A stretch of DNA of 64,000 nucleotides, taken from assembly GCA_905250125.1 (NCBI GenBank), contig CAJNOL010000281.1:62001-126000 (forward strand). The letters run 5' to 3'. Positions 1 through 10,950 of this stretch are shown here, piece by piece (the first letter of the stretch is position 1; each line of letters opens with the position of its first letter). The position numbers and the translations under genes were made by a program. Origin of the DNA: Rotaria sordida (Eukaryota; Rotifera; Eurotatoria; Philodinida; Philodinidae). The notes beneath the pieces were generated by a model. It worked only from the letters and a program-made list of their open reading frames with translations, was not told the DNA's origin and made no database searches.

Positions 1-226
1 TGGACTTGGTTCACAATTAATATTAACTACTATAGAATATGCAAAAAAGATTAATATTAAAGGAATTTATGCTGAAACAACAAATATTTATTCATTGAAT
101 TGTTTTAAACAACAAGGATTTCAAGTTTATCATCAAATCAATTATATTGATTATGATCAAATTCGTCTAGCAAGTCTTACGAATCCTAATCAAAATCAAT
201 GTCAACTTGTTGCACGAATGACTTAA
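1..226 (+). CDS. GNAT N-acetyltransferase, C-terminal exon (partial)
   Basis: The window opens inside an open frame of 74 codons (first full codon at base 2) ending in TAA at 224-226. The peptide begins with GLGSQLI, matching the acetyl-CoA-binding motif A of GNAT enzymes (Q/R-x-x-G-x-G/A), then ETTNIYSLNCFKQQGFQV and YIDYD. This pattern, a N-x-x-S-x-x-x-F-x-x-x-GF block, is typical of the arylalkylamine/dopamine N-acetyltransferase-like branch of GNATs. Enzymes of that branch transfer acetyl from acetyl-CoA to amines. The 5' exons lie outside the window, so substrate and start cannot be judged. The call to GNAT is solid; the AANAT-like assignment is inference. Confidence 0.75.
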   Translation, partial: GLGSQLILTTIEYAKKINIKGIYAETTNIYSLNCFKQQGFQVYHQINYIDYDQIRLASLTNPNQNQCQLVARMT

Positions 227-1540
227 GCGTTCTCTCCTCAAAAATCGATCTCAACCTAAATACGTTCAAATGGCATGAAATTTTCAACTCTATATCATAA
301 CATTTGACAGAGATATTCGCCAAACAAGGGTCAAAAATAGTTCATCTGACAAATCAAATTTCTTTGTCCAGGCTTATTCTATCTATTTAATTTGTTTTTT
401 CTAAAGATCACAATTTCAATGACTCAAAAACTTTCTAAAATTGGTGTACTATTTACATAAGTGTTTGTATACATAATAAAAACAAAGCATAGCTAGACCC
501 CTACCGGGCTCAAAGTCAGCTAACTGCAGAGTCTGAAAAATATTGGAATATGATTCTATACGATATCTACTATTTCTAAATCTTCGACTGATATAGAGGA
601 AATTCTCTAAACGTTTGAGACTCCTGCATGAATGAATTTAAGTCATGCAAGACGATAATTGAAGTATATATGCACATAAGATCTGAAATATCAATGGTCA
701 TTTCAGGACTGAATCATGTATGACCATATAAGAAAACTGTCAGCTGTTAATTATCTTTTTCGGGACTTTTTATAATTTCCGAACACCACCGAATTTCGAA
801 AAACGGATTTCAGATGTGCAATCGTCACGTTCTCAGGACTTCGCCAAGCTTTTTTCAGCTGAAAATGATGTTCAGAAGCTGAGAGCAAGTAGCTGACTTG
901 AATTATGACTAATGCATCGAGAAGAAGAAGAATTTGCTATGGTAACTAGAAAAGGACTCTGGTAGGCAGTGCATCTTGACATGCTCTTTCAAACAAAAAT
1001 AAATAAAACGTATGGAATGAGAGTCTACAGAGAATTCTTGCTTGTACGATCAAGACAGCACAAGCTGAGAAAAAATGAAGAAGACTTTCTGTTGTTTTTT
1101 TTTTGTAAAAACAGCATATTTTTCGAATAGAGGATGATGAAAATTGTTATGTTAGTAGAGACATCTCCTGACATAAAAAGTCTCCTCTCCTTTCATGGTA
1201 GTGACATTGTTCTTTTTTGCTTATACGGCATATTATCCGATAGATAAAGAGGAGGTAAAGAATGGAAGAGGAGGAAGGGAGAAACACATATTTTGTTGCT
1301 TTTTTGTTTTCAATTGTGTTGTTTTATGTGGAAGAAGGATTGATAACAACAAGAAGAATCATAATAATAAAAGGCAAAAGGTCTAACAAAAATCTTCAAA
1401 AGTTTTTGGAAAAAAATGAGGTGCTGAATAAAAAAATTTGTCGTTTATGAAAGATCAGAACACGGGTTATCTCCCCATGTATTTATCTTAATCTCGATCA
1501 TTCAGACGAAAATTGACTTTTTTTTTTAGGAAGGACCTTA
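227..1540. repeat. dispersed non-coding repeat, copy 1 (with nested insertion)
   Basis: No gene is seen here. Blocks of this stretch recur in the same order at 22730-23340 and 25555-25965: a block around TCAATGACTCAAAAA (415-430), one around CTCTTTCAAACAAAAA (981-1000), and one around GACGAAAATTGAC (1505-1520) followed by a GACCTTA motif. Relative to the other copies, this one carries an extra ~400 nt at about 509-906, whose ends are inverted repeats (CTCAAAGTCAGCTA at the left, TAGCTGACTTGAAT at the right), so it looks like a nested MITE. Short open frames here (1195-1450) have no recognisable content. Confidence 0.5.
509..906. mobile_element. MITE-like insertion inside dispersed repeat copy 1
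   Basis: The interval is bounded by a ~15-bp inverted repeat (TCAAAGTCAGCTAACT at the left, complement of AGTAGCTGACTTGA at the right) and is absent from the two other copies of the surrounding repeat in this window. It has no coding potential. No clear target-site duplication was identified, so the borders are approximate. Confidence 0.35.
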
Positions 1541-2357
1541 AACAAATATTATTCATTATTTGCTTCCCTACGACAGTCTTTTTTTTTATGTATTAAAATA
1601 AGAATAATCGTATATTAGACATATGATTACTGTTTGAAATTATAGATTTTTATTTAATCTCTACTATGATCAAACATTTATTTAATATGTAAACATAATT
1701 AGTATCCGATAAATGAAGTACTATTTTAAATAACTTGTGTAGTCACAATTTGATACATTTATCAATTGTTATTTATTTTTGTTTTATTAAAAGTATTCAA
1801 TTGTTACTTCGTTGAATTTGCTGGCTATAAGCTATTATAATAATGAAATCAGATGGTATTAAGGTTCGAAAATGGGAAGACAAAAAAAAAACAATTTTGT
1901 CGTATTTTACCTTCGCAGTACAGCGAAGGTAAAGAAGTACAACGAATATTTATTCATATACTCTTTTTATATACACCACATAACATTACTTTCTCTGTAT
2001 CACACCATATTTATTTCTAAAATATGCACTTATTGCTTTCTTTTGCTCGTTCTCTGATCGTATTTAGACTTTTTTTTCTGCTATTAGTATACATGTGTCC
2101 ACGTGAAGGAGAAAAAAGACTTGTTCCGTTGAAAATGAATCAAGTTTTATAAAAATATATTCACTTTATAGATCTTTAGAAACTATTTTAAAGATAATAT
2201 AAATTGATAATCTTATTCTACGTTGCTTGAAATCACATTTGTAGTTATTCTATTTATTATAGAGATTTGTATTTCGAAACAAAGTAATACTATTTATATT
2301 TTAATGTTTTTATATTTACTGCAAGTTTATAGAATCGATCTATGTTTTTTTTCTTAG
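1541..2357. other. intergenic, upstream of the carnitine-carrier gene
   Basis: AT-rich sequence without a supportable gene. The last 16 bases are a pyrimidine tract ending in TTCTTAG directly before the ATG at 2358, which looks like a 3' splice acceptor (5'-UTR intron or spliced-leader addition site). Confidence 0.4.
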
Positions 2358-3851
2358 ATGTCAAAAAACTCATCAACTGATCAAAAAATGAAAACAAAGT
2401 CTACAGAACAATCTGAGTCTGGAAAGAAGAAAATTGATCCGATCAAAAATTTTTTTGCTGGGGGTGCTGGAGGAGCTTGCCTTGTTATTATTGGACATCC
2501 TCCAGATACAATTAAAGTTAGTTTTATAATCTATTATATATAAATGAATTTAGAACACATTAGAAAAAAAAAAATTTTTTTCTGTTTGACATTTAGGTTC
2601 GTTTACAAACAATGCCCAGACCCAAAAAAGGAGAAAAACCTATATATACAGGAGTTTTTGATTGTGTGAAAAAGTCTGTCAAGAATGAAGTATTTGTTTA
2701 TTCTGTTATTTTCTTAATTATAGTCAATTTTTGTTTATAGGGTTTTTTGTCACTTTATCGAGGTGTGGGTTCTATGTTCGTAGGTATTGATTGAAGTTTG
2801 ATTAAAGATAATTTTAAATATGGATTTAATTAATTTTTAGGAGTAACACCAACATCAGCTTTATCTTTTTTTGGTAATAGTATTGGAAAAAAAATTCAAA
2901 CACCATCGAGAGACGATGAAGATTATAGGTGAATTAAAGTTTTATTTTGTTTTTTTCAACTTTTGATATAATTTATTATATTAGTTTACCACAATTATTT
3001 TTCGCTGGTTCAGTTGCTGGAATTACTAATACAATTGCTTTAACTCCTGTTGAAAGAGTGAAATGTTTATTACAAGTAATTATCAAAAAGAATATTTTAT
3101 TATTATATAAAATTGATTTTTTAAAGGCTCAAGAAGCAGCTAAATTAAATAAAAATGTCTCATCAACTGAATATAATGGATCATTTGATTGTGCTCGACG
3201 ATTATATAAAAAAGGTGGAATTCAAAATTTATATCGAGGTGCAGGAATTACAATTATTCGAGGTAGAATATTTTAAATTATAATTATAATTTTATATTAA
3301 ATTTGTTAATATAGGTATACCTCAATGGGGTGTTTACTTTTGTACATATGATGGTCTTATGAGAGTATTAAGATCCGAAAAAAATTCGTAAGTAATTAAT
3401 AGTTCAAAAAAAAAAAGCTTTTAGTTAATTATTTTATTTTTAGAAAAGAGAATATAAGTGCATGGAGAACAATCTTAGCTGGTGGTACAGCTGGATTATT
3501 CAGTTGGCTTATAGGTATGCCAGCTGATGTAGTAAAATCAAGATTACAAAGTGGTATGTTAGAAATTAATGGAGAATATTTCATTATATGTTGTTTTTTT
3601 TTTCATATCTTATAGCACCATCTGATAAATATCCAAATGGTGCTCGAGATGTTTTTCGTGAATTAATAAAAAAAGAAGGATTTGGTGCACTTTATAAAGG
3701 CACTGCAGCTATCTTGATTCGAGCTTTTCCTGCAAATGCGGTAAATGAAAACAATTTTATTTGTTAATATATTTTTGTTTTTCATTTGTTTACTTAGGCA
3801 TGTTTTCTCGGTTATGAAGTGGCAATGAAGGGTCTGAATTATCTATATTAA
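2358..3851 (+). CDS. mitochondrial carnitine/acylcarnitine carrier (SLC25A20-like)
   Basis: Ten exons: 2358-2516, 2597-2689, 2741-2783, 2841-2928, 2985-3075, 3127-3262, 3315-3387, 3444-3553, 3616-3740, 3798-3851; all introns are GT-AG and 50-80 nt. The joined frame is 972 nt (323 aa), close to the usual ~300 aa of the family. It has the threefold mitochondrial-carrier repeat with signatures [22 protein letters not shown] and [11 protein letters not shown], and six expected membrane helices. Family-specific stretches are [42 protein letters not shown] and [19 protein letters not shown], which match the carnitine/acylcarnitine translocase that exchanges acylcarnitines for carnitine across the inner membrane for fatty-acid oxidation. 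The first signature has Pro-Pro-Asp where Pro-Leu-Asp is common. The N terminus has ~30 extra polar residues. The SLC25 family call is certain; the A20 subfamily is very likely. Confidence 0.93.
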
Positions 3852-4202
3852 TAGAATTAGTTTTGTTCTGTTTTATCATAATTTAACACTTGTTTTTTTT
3901 TAATCTAATTTCGTACAAGTTCACTTATATTCATTGGGTTCGACAACGGTATCATCGGAAAAATTGCCCTTTTATACAATTAAATTTTTTACCATGAAAT
4001 CGTTCTTAATGTTATATTCAATAAATATCTACATCTTTGTAAGTTTTCATGTATAGTTACTATTGAACAAATTTAATTGTTCTAAACACTGGTTAAAATC
4101 TAGTTTTGAATATTATCACTGACGTAGTTAAACAATGTCAATGCTGAATGTCTCGTAAACAGTTATGACTTATTACCAAGCAGTACGTAGTACCACACGG
4201 AG

Positions 4203-4320
4203 GATATGGAATGTGAGTGTAGGTGTGTGCACGGGGTGTGGCTGTTGTCCAAGTTTCCAATCATTCACATATCCACATCCCACATCAGTGCTAACCCAGA
4301 CTCACATCTACCCACACACG
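4203..4320. repeat. G/T-then-C/A hexamer fold-back
   Basis: A G/T-rich arm (GGATATGGAATGTGAGTG and following, to about 4248) is followed by a C/A-rich arm (4262-4320, ATTCACATATCCACATCCC and following). Both follow a loose 6-nt period and the arms are imperfectly complementary. Confidence 0.5.
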
Positions 4321-5211
4321 CTCTTTTTATTCTGTCTGTTTTCTTGCTGTATTAACTGAATAAAATAAATGATTTCTAACATCATATAAGGAGAAGAAGT
4401 GCATTCAGAGCATGCTACTCCTCTCTGCTTTTGCACGTACGCTATAGTAGAAAATAGTTTTTTGTTGCACTTGAAAGTTCAAACAGCACGTTGCCTTTCA
4501 AAATTTACACAGAACAAAGAATAGCGACTAGTAGCATCATATTCCCATGACTATTCTAGTAGTTTATGAGTAGTTTGTGCAAAGGGAAAAAGCTATTCGA
4601 ACTTATGTGATCATTCTCGCCATAGATCAGTAAATGCTTAATATAACATTTATGTAGATGGTGCATTCCTACGGTGCTGCATACTACTATTTATAAAATA
4701 TGTACTAACTTAGGTTAAATTTTTGTATAATTCAATATCACTGAAAAATACCAATCTAAAAAGTATAGCCGAATTCCGGATACTGACAGTGTAGCTGCAA
4801 ATGATCAAATAGTTTTTTTTGTCCCTTGTACAAATCACTTACCAATTACCAGGTAAGTGGTAAGTGATGAAGATTATCAAGCAATGACAAATAATCAATG
4901 AATAAACTAAGCGTTTATCGCTGTTGAATAGGAGGTTTTTCGATCACAAAAACACTTTCTGTTAGCTTTATAAGCGGAAGTAACAGTAAGTGTGACACCT
5001 CTAATAGTGTCCATCTGTTTTCAGGATCAAAACTGACGATTTCGATTGCGAATGACACTGATTTCGGATATTAAACGTCATTGAATGTAAACATTAAGAG
5101 ATTATATATCGAACAAAAAAGAAACGAATGATTTAAATATTAAACAAGAAAGACAAAAATTAATCGATGACAAAACTTGTGCACTCAAGAAAAATATTTA
5201 CTTTGATTTTA

Positions 5212-5255
5212 GGGTGTGAGTATGGGATCTTCTCTTCACTCATATCCACACCCAT
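5212..5255. repeat. G/T-then-C/A hexamer fold-back (clearest copy)
   Basis: GGGTGTGAGTATGGGAT (5212-5228) is followed by a ~9-nt pyrimidine loop and ACTCATATCCACACCC, the near-perfect reverse complement. The stem is about 15-17 bp with two or three mismatches. Confidence 0.65.
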
Positions 5256-5256
5256 A

Positions 5257-5597
5257 AATGATAATCATTCATCACTTGATAAATTACCATCTTCAAATAA
5301 TTCTTATCGACATCGAACATCATCAACAACAATAAGACAAGGATAAACAAAAAAAGAATTCTCAGCAAAACATTAAAAAATCTTTTTCTTCAAGTCAAAT
5401 AAATTATTTTGATGATAGAAATAATTCAATGTATCGATGAAAATCAACTGGTGATTTACATCGTCATCAATTGACTGAATGTATGAAATATTATCGATAT
5501 TGTCTTCAATTAACTCAACATTCAAATACAATTCCTATAAACGATAATCCAACAAATAATGAAAAACGAAAACCATATACAAATACACTTGGATAAA
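5257..5597 (+). pseudogene. decayed exon, unknown family
   Basis: Codon-like sequence rich in Asn, Ser and His runs from about 5257 to a TAA at 5595-5597. The 3' half reads ..INYFDDRNNSMYR-stop-KSTGDLHRHQLTE.., with an internal TGA (5437-5439 region) between Arg and Lys, and the 5' half is shifted to another frame and meets TAA. There is no start codon context or splice site that would rescue it. It looks like a relic of a gene with low-complexity N/S/H-rich protein. Family not recognised. Confidence 0.3.
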
Positions 5598-5768
5598 AAT
5601 AACTTGTTTTATTTTTTATTTAGCAAAAAAATATTTTAATAAAATAAATTTATCAGATAGAAATGAAATTGAATTTTGTAAGTTTTGTATTTTGTTGCAC
5701 TTGAGTTCAATTGTATTTCAATAATGAAGAATGAAAGAATCAAGAAGAAGAGAATGGCAATAATAGCT

Positions 5769-5815
5769 GTGCTGGGTGTAGGTGTTTGTCTTTCCTTTAT
5801 CCACACCCCCACACG
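5769..5815. repeat. G/T-then-C/A hexamer fold-back
   Basis: GTGCTGGGTGTAGGTGTTTG is followed by a pyrimidine loop (TCTTTCCTTT) and ATCCACACCCCCACACG. The arms are imperfect reverse complements with hexamer periodicity. Confidence 0.5.
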
Positions 5816-5875
5816 ATCTTTATTTCGCAAATGTATGAGTCTTAAGTATGGTTTTTTTTTGTTTTTGAATATTTT

Positions 5876-7441
5876 CAAGCTCCATAAGGTTCTTTGCCTT
5901 TGCATTCATATCCAACTTGTCCATCACATGCATAAACAACAAATATTTGTACTGCATATTACCAATTGTATTCACCACCGTTTGCAGTAATTCGGTATGT
6001 GCAACAACCGTAATCGCCAAAAGGCATGTCGACTTGTTGTGGTTCTTGCCAATTTTCTGTATCGAAAACAATTGTATTAAATTTAGCACATTGTGTACTA
6101 TTGTAATACCAATTTGGTTGTACCTTAAATGCAACTTTGACTTGGTCACCAAGTGAATAAACTGGTGATGTAATTAATTTTATTGTAAAATGATCTTGAC
6201 CTTCTGGAGTTACCTACAAATCCATGGTACGGTTCTATAGTAAAACCTACAATCAATCGAAATATAACAATATAAGTAAGGTTAGATAATATAATTGAGA
6301 ACTATAGTTTACCTGTGTTTTCATTGCCACAATAAGAAGGCCATTGATCAGGTAAATCGAATAAATGTTCAGCTTCTGATGGAATACCATGTGTAAATAA
6401 TAAATAAACGGTACTTATATATCTATATATAGCTATATGATTATTTATTATATCAGTAGAAATGTGCAATTTACACTTACTCATCACTATCGTAATCATC
6501 GCGAGCAGTACGTGCACGAATGGTTTTAACTGGTCTATCTTGTATTTCAAAATAACTCAAACATGGAGCTTTGCCAAAACCAGATCGTTTTAAATCACAT
6601 ATGTCTGGTGAATCATATCTCTACAATAAGAAAAAATTTTTTATTACATATTATTTACTCGTAGTTAGATGTGATTGAATTTGTACTCGTAAGTACTTCA
6701 ATATATTGATTAGAACAGCAATGGGCCAATAAAAAAAATTCTAATGATTTTCCGAAGAGTTCTTTGAAATAGGGTATCTTTGTTTGGCTTCATGTATCGC
6801 AGAACTTCATAAGATTATCGATTCTTATCAAAATAGAAAAACATACCATGGCATATTGTTGAATTTCTAGTATTCATTCTTCACCCTTATTGATAAGATT
6901 TGATGGTAATGGAAACTATGGTTAAATTTCAGCATGATCTTGTGAATCATAGAACCAACTAGTCAGAAATGGGCCTATGTCACCTACTGGATCTGTTCTG
7001 TACCAACAATCATTCTTAAAAAATCTTATTTACAATGGAAAATGATAAAATTTGTCTATTTACTTTTGTCGGTTCTGGATAATCGAGATTGAAATTAAAC
7101 ATTGTATAACTTTGCGAAGCTGGCTAAAAAAAAATCTTCATAGTTAATCTTTTTTTTTCATAATAGAATTATTTTCTACTCACTAAATGTGCTTCAGCAC
7201 CTTTAGGTTTGTATTGAATCATGTAAGTTTCGTTTTGTTGCGATCGCCATCCACGAATATCCATACGAACTCTTTAATTTTTATAATCATACAATAGTTG
7301 TTGATAACCTTCAGATGATGTTTGCTATGAATATAATCCCTTTATATTCAATGTTGCTTGAAAGTATTTTAGAAAACCTATTTGACTGAAACATTGATTA
7401 ATAGATAGAATCAATAGCATCAATAACATCATTTGTCTCAT
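5876..7441 (-). pseudogene. decayed secreted-protein gene, unknown family
   Basis: Reading the minus strand from ATG at 7441, the frame starts with a typical signal peptide (MRQMMLLMLLILSINQCFSQ) and continues as coding sequence broken by in-frame stops (after ..LNIKGLYS, after ..LLYDYKN) and at least one frame change near 6215. Plausible exon pieces are 7441-7190, 7130-7070, 7005-6900, 6620-6485, 6402-6312, 6252-6220 and 6217-5945, with several good GT-AG pairs between them. Later pieces contain CDLKRSGFGKAPCLSYFEI, PSEAEHLFDLPDQWPSYCG and MPFGDYGCCTYRITANGG, Cys-rich and secreted in style. The last piece continues past a TAA as YAVQIFVVYACDGQ to TGA at 5876. The pair LLYDYKN..RVRMD is faintly like ependymin-type proteins, but I do not assign a family. 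Confidence 0.45.
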
Positions 7442-8509
7442 TTTCTAAATTTTTTGTATTTTACACATAATAGTATGAAAAAATGTCGAAGATAATAACG
7501 CAAAAAGAAATCACTTTTATATACAAATAGTTGCTTCGTCATCATTAACATAGATATTATGTTATAATTCCAGTGGTAACATGATAAAGTAAAATTGTGA
7601 GTGTAAAATATTTCTGTCATTAACTGATGGTACAAAGTAGACTTTTAGCATATTATATCACCTCACAAATAGTGCTTCAGAAGTGGAAAAGAAGTCTTTC
7701 TCTTCGATGTAAATAACTATGGTTTACAATTACTTATTGCTACAAGAGAACACGGATCAGTTGTTGTAAATATCATTCTGCTTCTACAACACAATTTTCG
7801 TTCTCACAATAAATAGTCAATCGATAAAAAAAAAATGAATGAGATTGCTCGAGACATCATCATTAAGTCAAGTATTGAAAATAATCTATACAATTTTTGT
7901 TTACACGCTATGTACATCCTTTCTTTATAGGTCTGCAGTTATGTGACCATCATATATTGCTGTCATCGTATATGATAAGACATAATACAAGGTTTTAACT
8001 TTTCTCTTCTTCGAAAGATAAAAAGTTATCTATATACATCAACTTTTTCTGTTAAAAATAGTAGAAATGGGAAGTCATATTTTTTATAGAAAATTAAGCA
8101 ATCATTTTTTCTTTGTTGTAAAATAAAATAAGAAAATATAATTCTAATTGAGCCAAAAGAGAAAAGCCTATGTATTGAAACAACTCGTGCAACGATTCTT
8201 TTTCATCAGTCAATCAAGATTGAATACATGTTTGTATAAATGATTTTCCAAAAAGTAATGTTGAGTTTTGCTTTTTTTGTAGAATTAAAATTGATTTTCA
8301 AATGTTTTTTAAAAGTTGTTGCTGATTTTTCAATTCGTTTGAAAATAATTTTTCTAGAAAATCAGATTGAAATTCTACTTTCTTGAAAATTATAAAACCG
8401 TTCGACGATAAATAATAATTTGAAAATGTTTGAGCTTTTGTTAACTCGATTTGCTACAAAATAGAATTTATTTTAAATTTATAATGTTGTATTCGTTTGT
8501 CTCTACATC
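7442..8509. other. intergenic, nothing recognised
   Basis: AT-rich sequence with poly-A/T runs and no supported gene. A minus-strand open frame at 7438-7635 has no recognisable content. Confidence 0.35.
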
Positions 8510-9130
8510 ATGTCAAGGATTGTACATATATGTCACAATAACACTAATGCCCATTTCAGAAAACAAGGCGCATGTGTATATTTTGAATAATTTTTAATAC
8601 AAACAATATAGAGAGTTGCAGTTTTCACCGTTGGGAAAAGAAGATGAAGACGCATCAAATCATATATTATAAGTTTTTTTACGCTTTTTCAATTGAACCT
8701 TGTCAAAAATAAATCTATCTCATGAATTGTTTACAGCAAATTTTCAATTATCAAATGTATTTTCAAACCACCAATAAAAGATCTAGAAAACTGCGTAAGA
8801 CTTAGATATTTAAATTTAATCGTTTAGAAGTTCTAAGTAATTTATTACAAAGTCCAAGCCTATTTTTCTAGCAATTCCTATCAAAAAATCCTTTTTTTTT
8901 GTTTTTGATAAAAAAATCTTTTGTAGCATTTCGTTTTAGAAAATTGATTAAAAAACCAAGACAGAAAAACTTATAACGGATAATTTGATATGTCTTCATC
9001 TTCTCTTCCCAACAGTCAAAGTCGCAGCTCTCCATTTTGTTTGTATCAAAAGTTATTCAAAATATATTCAAACGTCTTTTTTTTATGAAATGGACATTAG
9101 TGTGATCGTCACATATCGTAACAAACAGTT
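8510..9130. mobile_element. long fold-back (inverted-repeat) element
   Basis: Arms of about 170-180 bp at 8510-8690 and 8955-9130 are imperfect reverse complements. Examples are TGTCACAATAACACTAATG against CATTAGTGTGATCGTCACA, and GGGAAAAGAAGATGAAGAC against GTCTTCATCTTCTCTTCCC. The spacer is ~265 nt and has no gene. The structure fits a non-autonomous fold-back DNA element. The 71-codon open frame in the right arm is incidental. Confidence 0.55.
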
Positions 9131-9653
9131 CTTATCAAAATTTTATTATTATGATTTTAGTTCCAGAATAATAAAACATTGTAGAAATATAGAGGATTGA
9201 TTATACTATCAGTACATACAAAGAGAAAGTTTCCTTAAACTTACTATACGGCATTGAAGTACCACTGCCATTACTTTTGGTATGTCTTACAGAAAAATGG
9301 ATAACAGACAAATGTGATTTTCTAGTAAATCTGGATTGAGTCTGGAAATAAATGTGTATTCGCATTAACTTGCATATGTCGTGAATTTACGAAATCATTC
9401 GGGCGAATAGCAAGTATCGTTTACGTTACTCGAAAGACATTTATCTTTCAGTAAGGGAGAGTGAAATATTAAGAAAAAATATCATTAAAAATAAGAAAAG
9501 AAAAGATGCACAAAAAAGATGACGTTACTGACATAGATTACACAAGTGCCCTATGTCTATTTGCTACACGTCTGATATCGATCGCGTTTATCAGTTAAAG
9601 ATAGAGAACAGCTAAATAGAACTGAAGAACAACAACATTAGACACACAATATT
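9131..9653. other. intergenic upstream of the decayed transporter
   Basis: No gene or strong repeat seen. Confidence 0.3.
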
Positions 9654-10950
9654 ATGCCTGAAACTGAAGCCACAGTATACCGTATGTATCGTATTCGATG
9701 ACTTCAATTGCTTGTCTATTTTCTTGCGACATTTGCGAATTCTTTGCATAATACGACATCTATTCCTTACGAATGGGAGACAGCCACTTTTTTCAATATA
9801 ACGTCGGTAGAAGTCAATACTCTAGCCATTGTCTTTCTCTTTCTCTATGTACCTAACACAGGTTTGTCAATATGGGCTTATCGAATATTCTCGATGCGAA
9901 CTGGAATGATTATTGGAGCATTACTAAACTTAGGTGTATGGATTCGTGTATGTACTCTCATTTCGCCTACTCACAGCTATCCGATTCTCATGCTCGGTCA
10001 AATCTTTCCAGCTACCTCAGCACCATTGTTTTTGAATTTGATCGCACTATTCGCTGCTAGCTGATTTGCTCCACAACAACGTGATATTGGCACAGCTATT
10101 GGTTCAATGGTCAATCCATTTGGTGGAGCCATCGTTTATCGTTACCGATGCCGTATCATCTCATTCATTTTTCATTCTCTGGACAGCTGAAGCTGCTTTC
10201 ACCACATTAACAACACTTTTAGTTATAGCCATATTTCGATTGGAGTCTCCATCACCATCATCGCCTTCCGAGGAATATCTTCAATCGATCAATGTCAAAC
10301 AAGATCTAGGCCGTCTATTCACCAATAGGCATTATCTTACTTTGCTATTCGGTTTCTCTCTCGGCTTGGCTATTTTCAGTTCAATGAGCACACTTATCTA
10401 TCAACTCATTCAACCGAGCCAATACTCGAGCGAGAGTGCCGGCGTGTTCGGTGCCACACTTCTTATAGCAGGTCTTATCAACTCCTGTGCAACAAGTGTA
10501 ATCATGGATCACACGCATGCCTATTGATTGTTATTAAAAGTATTAGTAGTGGGTACTTGTGTATCGGCCTTCTATTTCATTGTCATTCTTTGACCAAATA
10601 TGCTTTATCCACTGGGTGTTTCAATTACTCTCTTTGGCTTCTTCTTGATGCCACTTTTATCAATAACATTTGAGTGTGTTGTGGAATGTACTTATCCAGT
10701 GCGTGCCGAATGGTCTACTGGATTACTCTTGTGTGTTGGCAATGTGCTTGGTCCTGGTTGTACTTTCCTTCTTGGCTATCTTATCAAACTAGCTCCAGTG
10801 TATAAGTCTAGTGTCATATTTACACCTGCTTCCATATTTATTATTTGCATATTTGTCATTAGTGGGTTGGCATTTATCACGTACAAAGGGCCTTATTCGA
10901 GACTCGAAGCTAAACGCATGACTTTTGCCCAATCTACTGTTAATGCGTAG
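9654..10950 (+). pseudogene. SLC49/FLVCR-like MFS transporter, decayed
   Basis: A nearly complete major-facilitator gene without introns, from ATG 9654 to TAG 10948-10950. The text fits the SLC49 (FLVCR/DIRC2) family: ATFFNITSVEVNTLAIVFLFLYVP, LGQIFPATSAPLFLN, FAPQQRDIGTAIGSMVNPFG and about 12 hydrophobic segments. Known members carry heme, choline or similar solutes across the plasma membrane. The frame is interrupted by four TGA codons (after MYRIR, after LFAAS, after DHTHAY and after FYFIVIL), each where Trp is expected or plausible, for example S-W-FAPQQRD. There is also a one-base frame change near 10140-10160, between FGGAIVYR and VTDAVSSHSF. Five intact TGG codons remain. Base composition is less AT-biased than its neighbours. 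Most likely a recent pseudogene; see the finding on Trp-site stops for alternatives. Confidence 0.8.

Larger units (their letters stand above)
3852..5256. other. intergenic with hexamer hairpins
   Basis: No gene is supported. AT-rich sequence holding two of the GT/AC hexamer hairpins (4203-4320 and 5212-5255, listed separately). A 64-codon open frame at 4165-4359 is a by-product of the first hairpin, not a gene. Confidence 0.4.

Noticed and set aside
4165..4359. 64-aa Cys/Thr-rich small protein
   Set aside because: Entirely composed of the G/T and C/A hexamer arms.
9654..10950. Genetic-code change (TGA = Trp) in this organism
   Set aside because: Intact genes in the window use TGG for Trp and end in TGA (hormone gene, AdoHcyase-like gene, vWA gene), and this gene also has a frame change.
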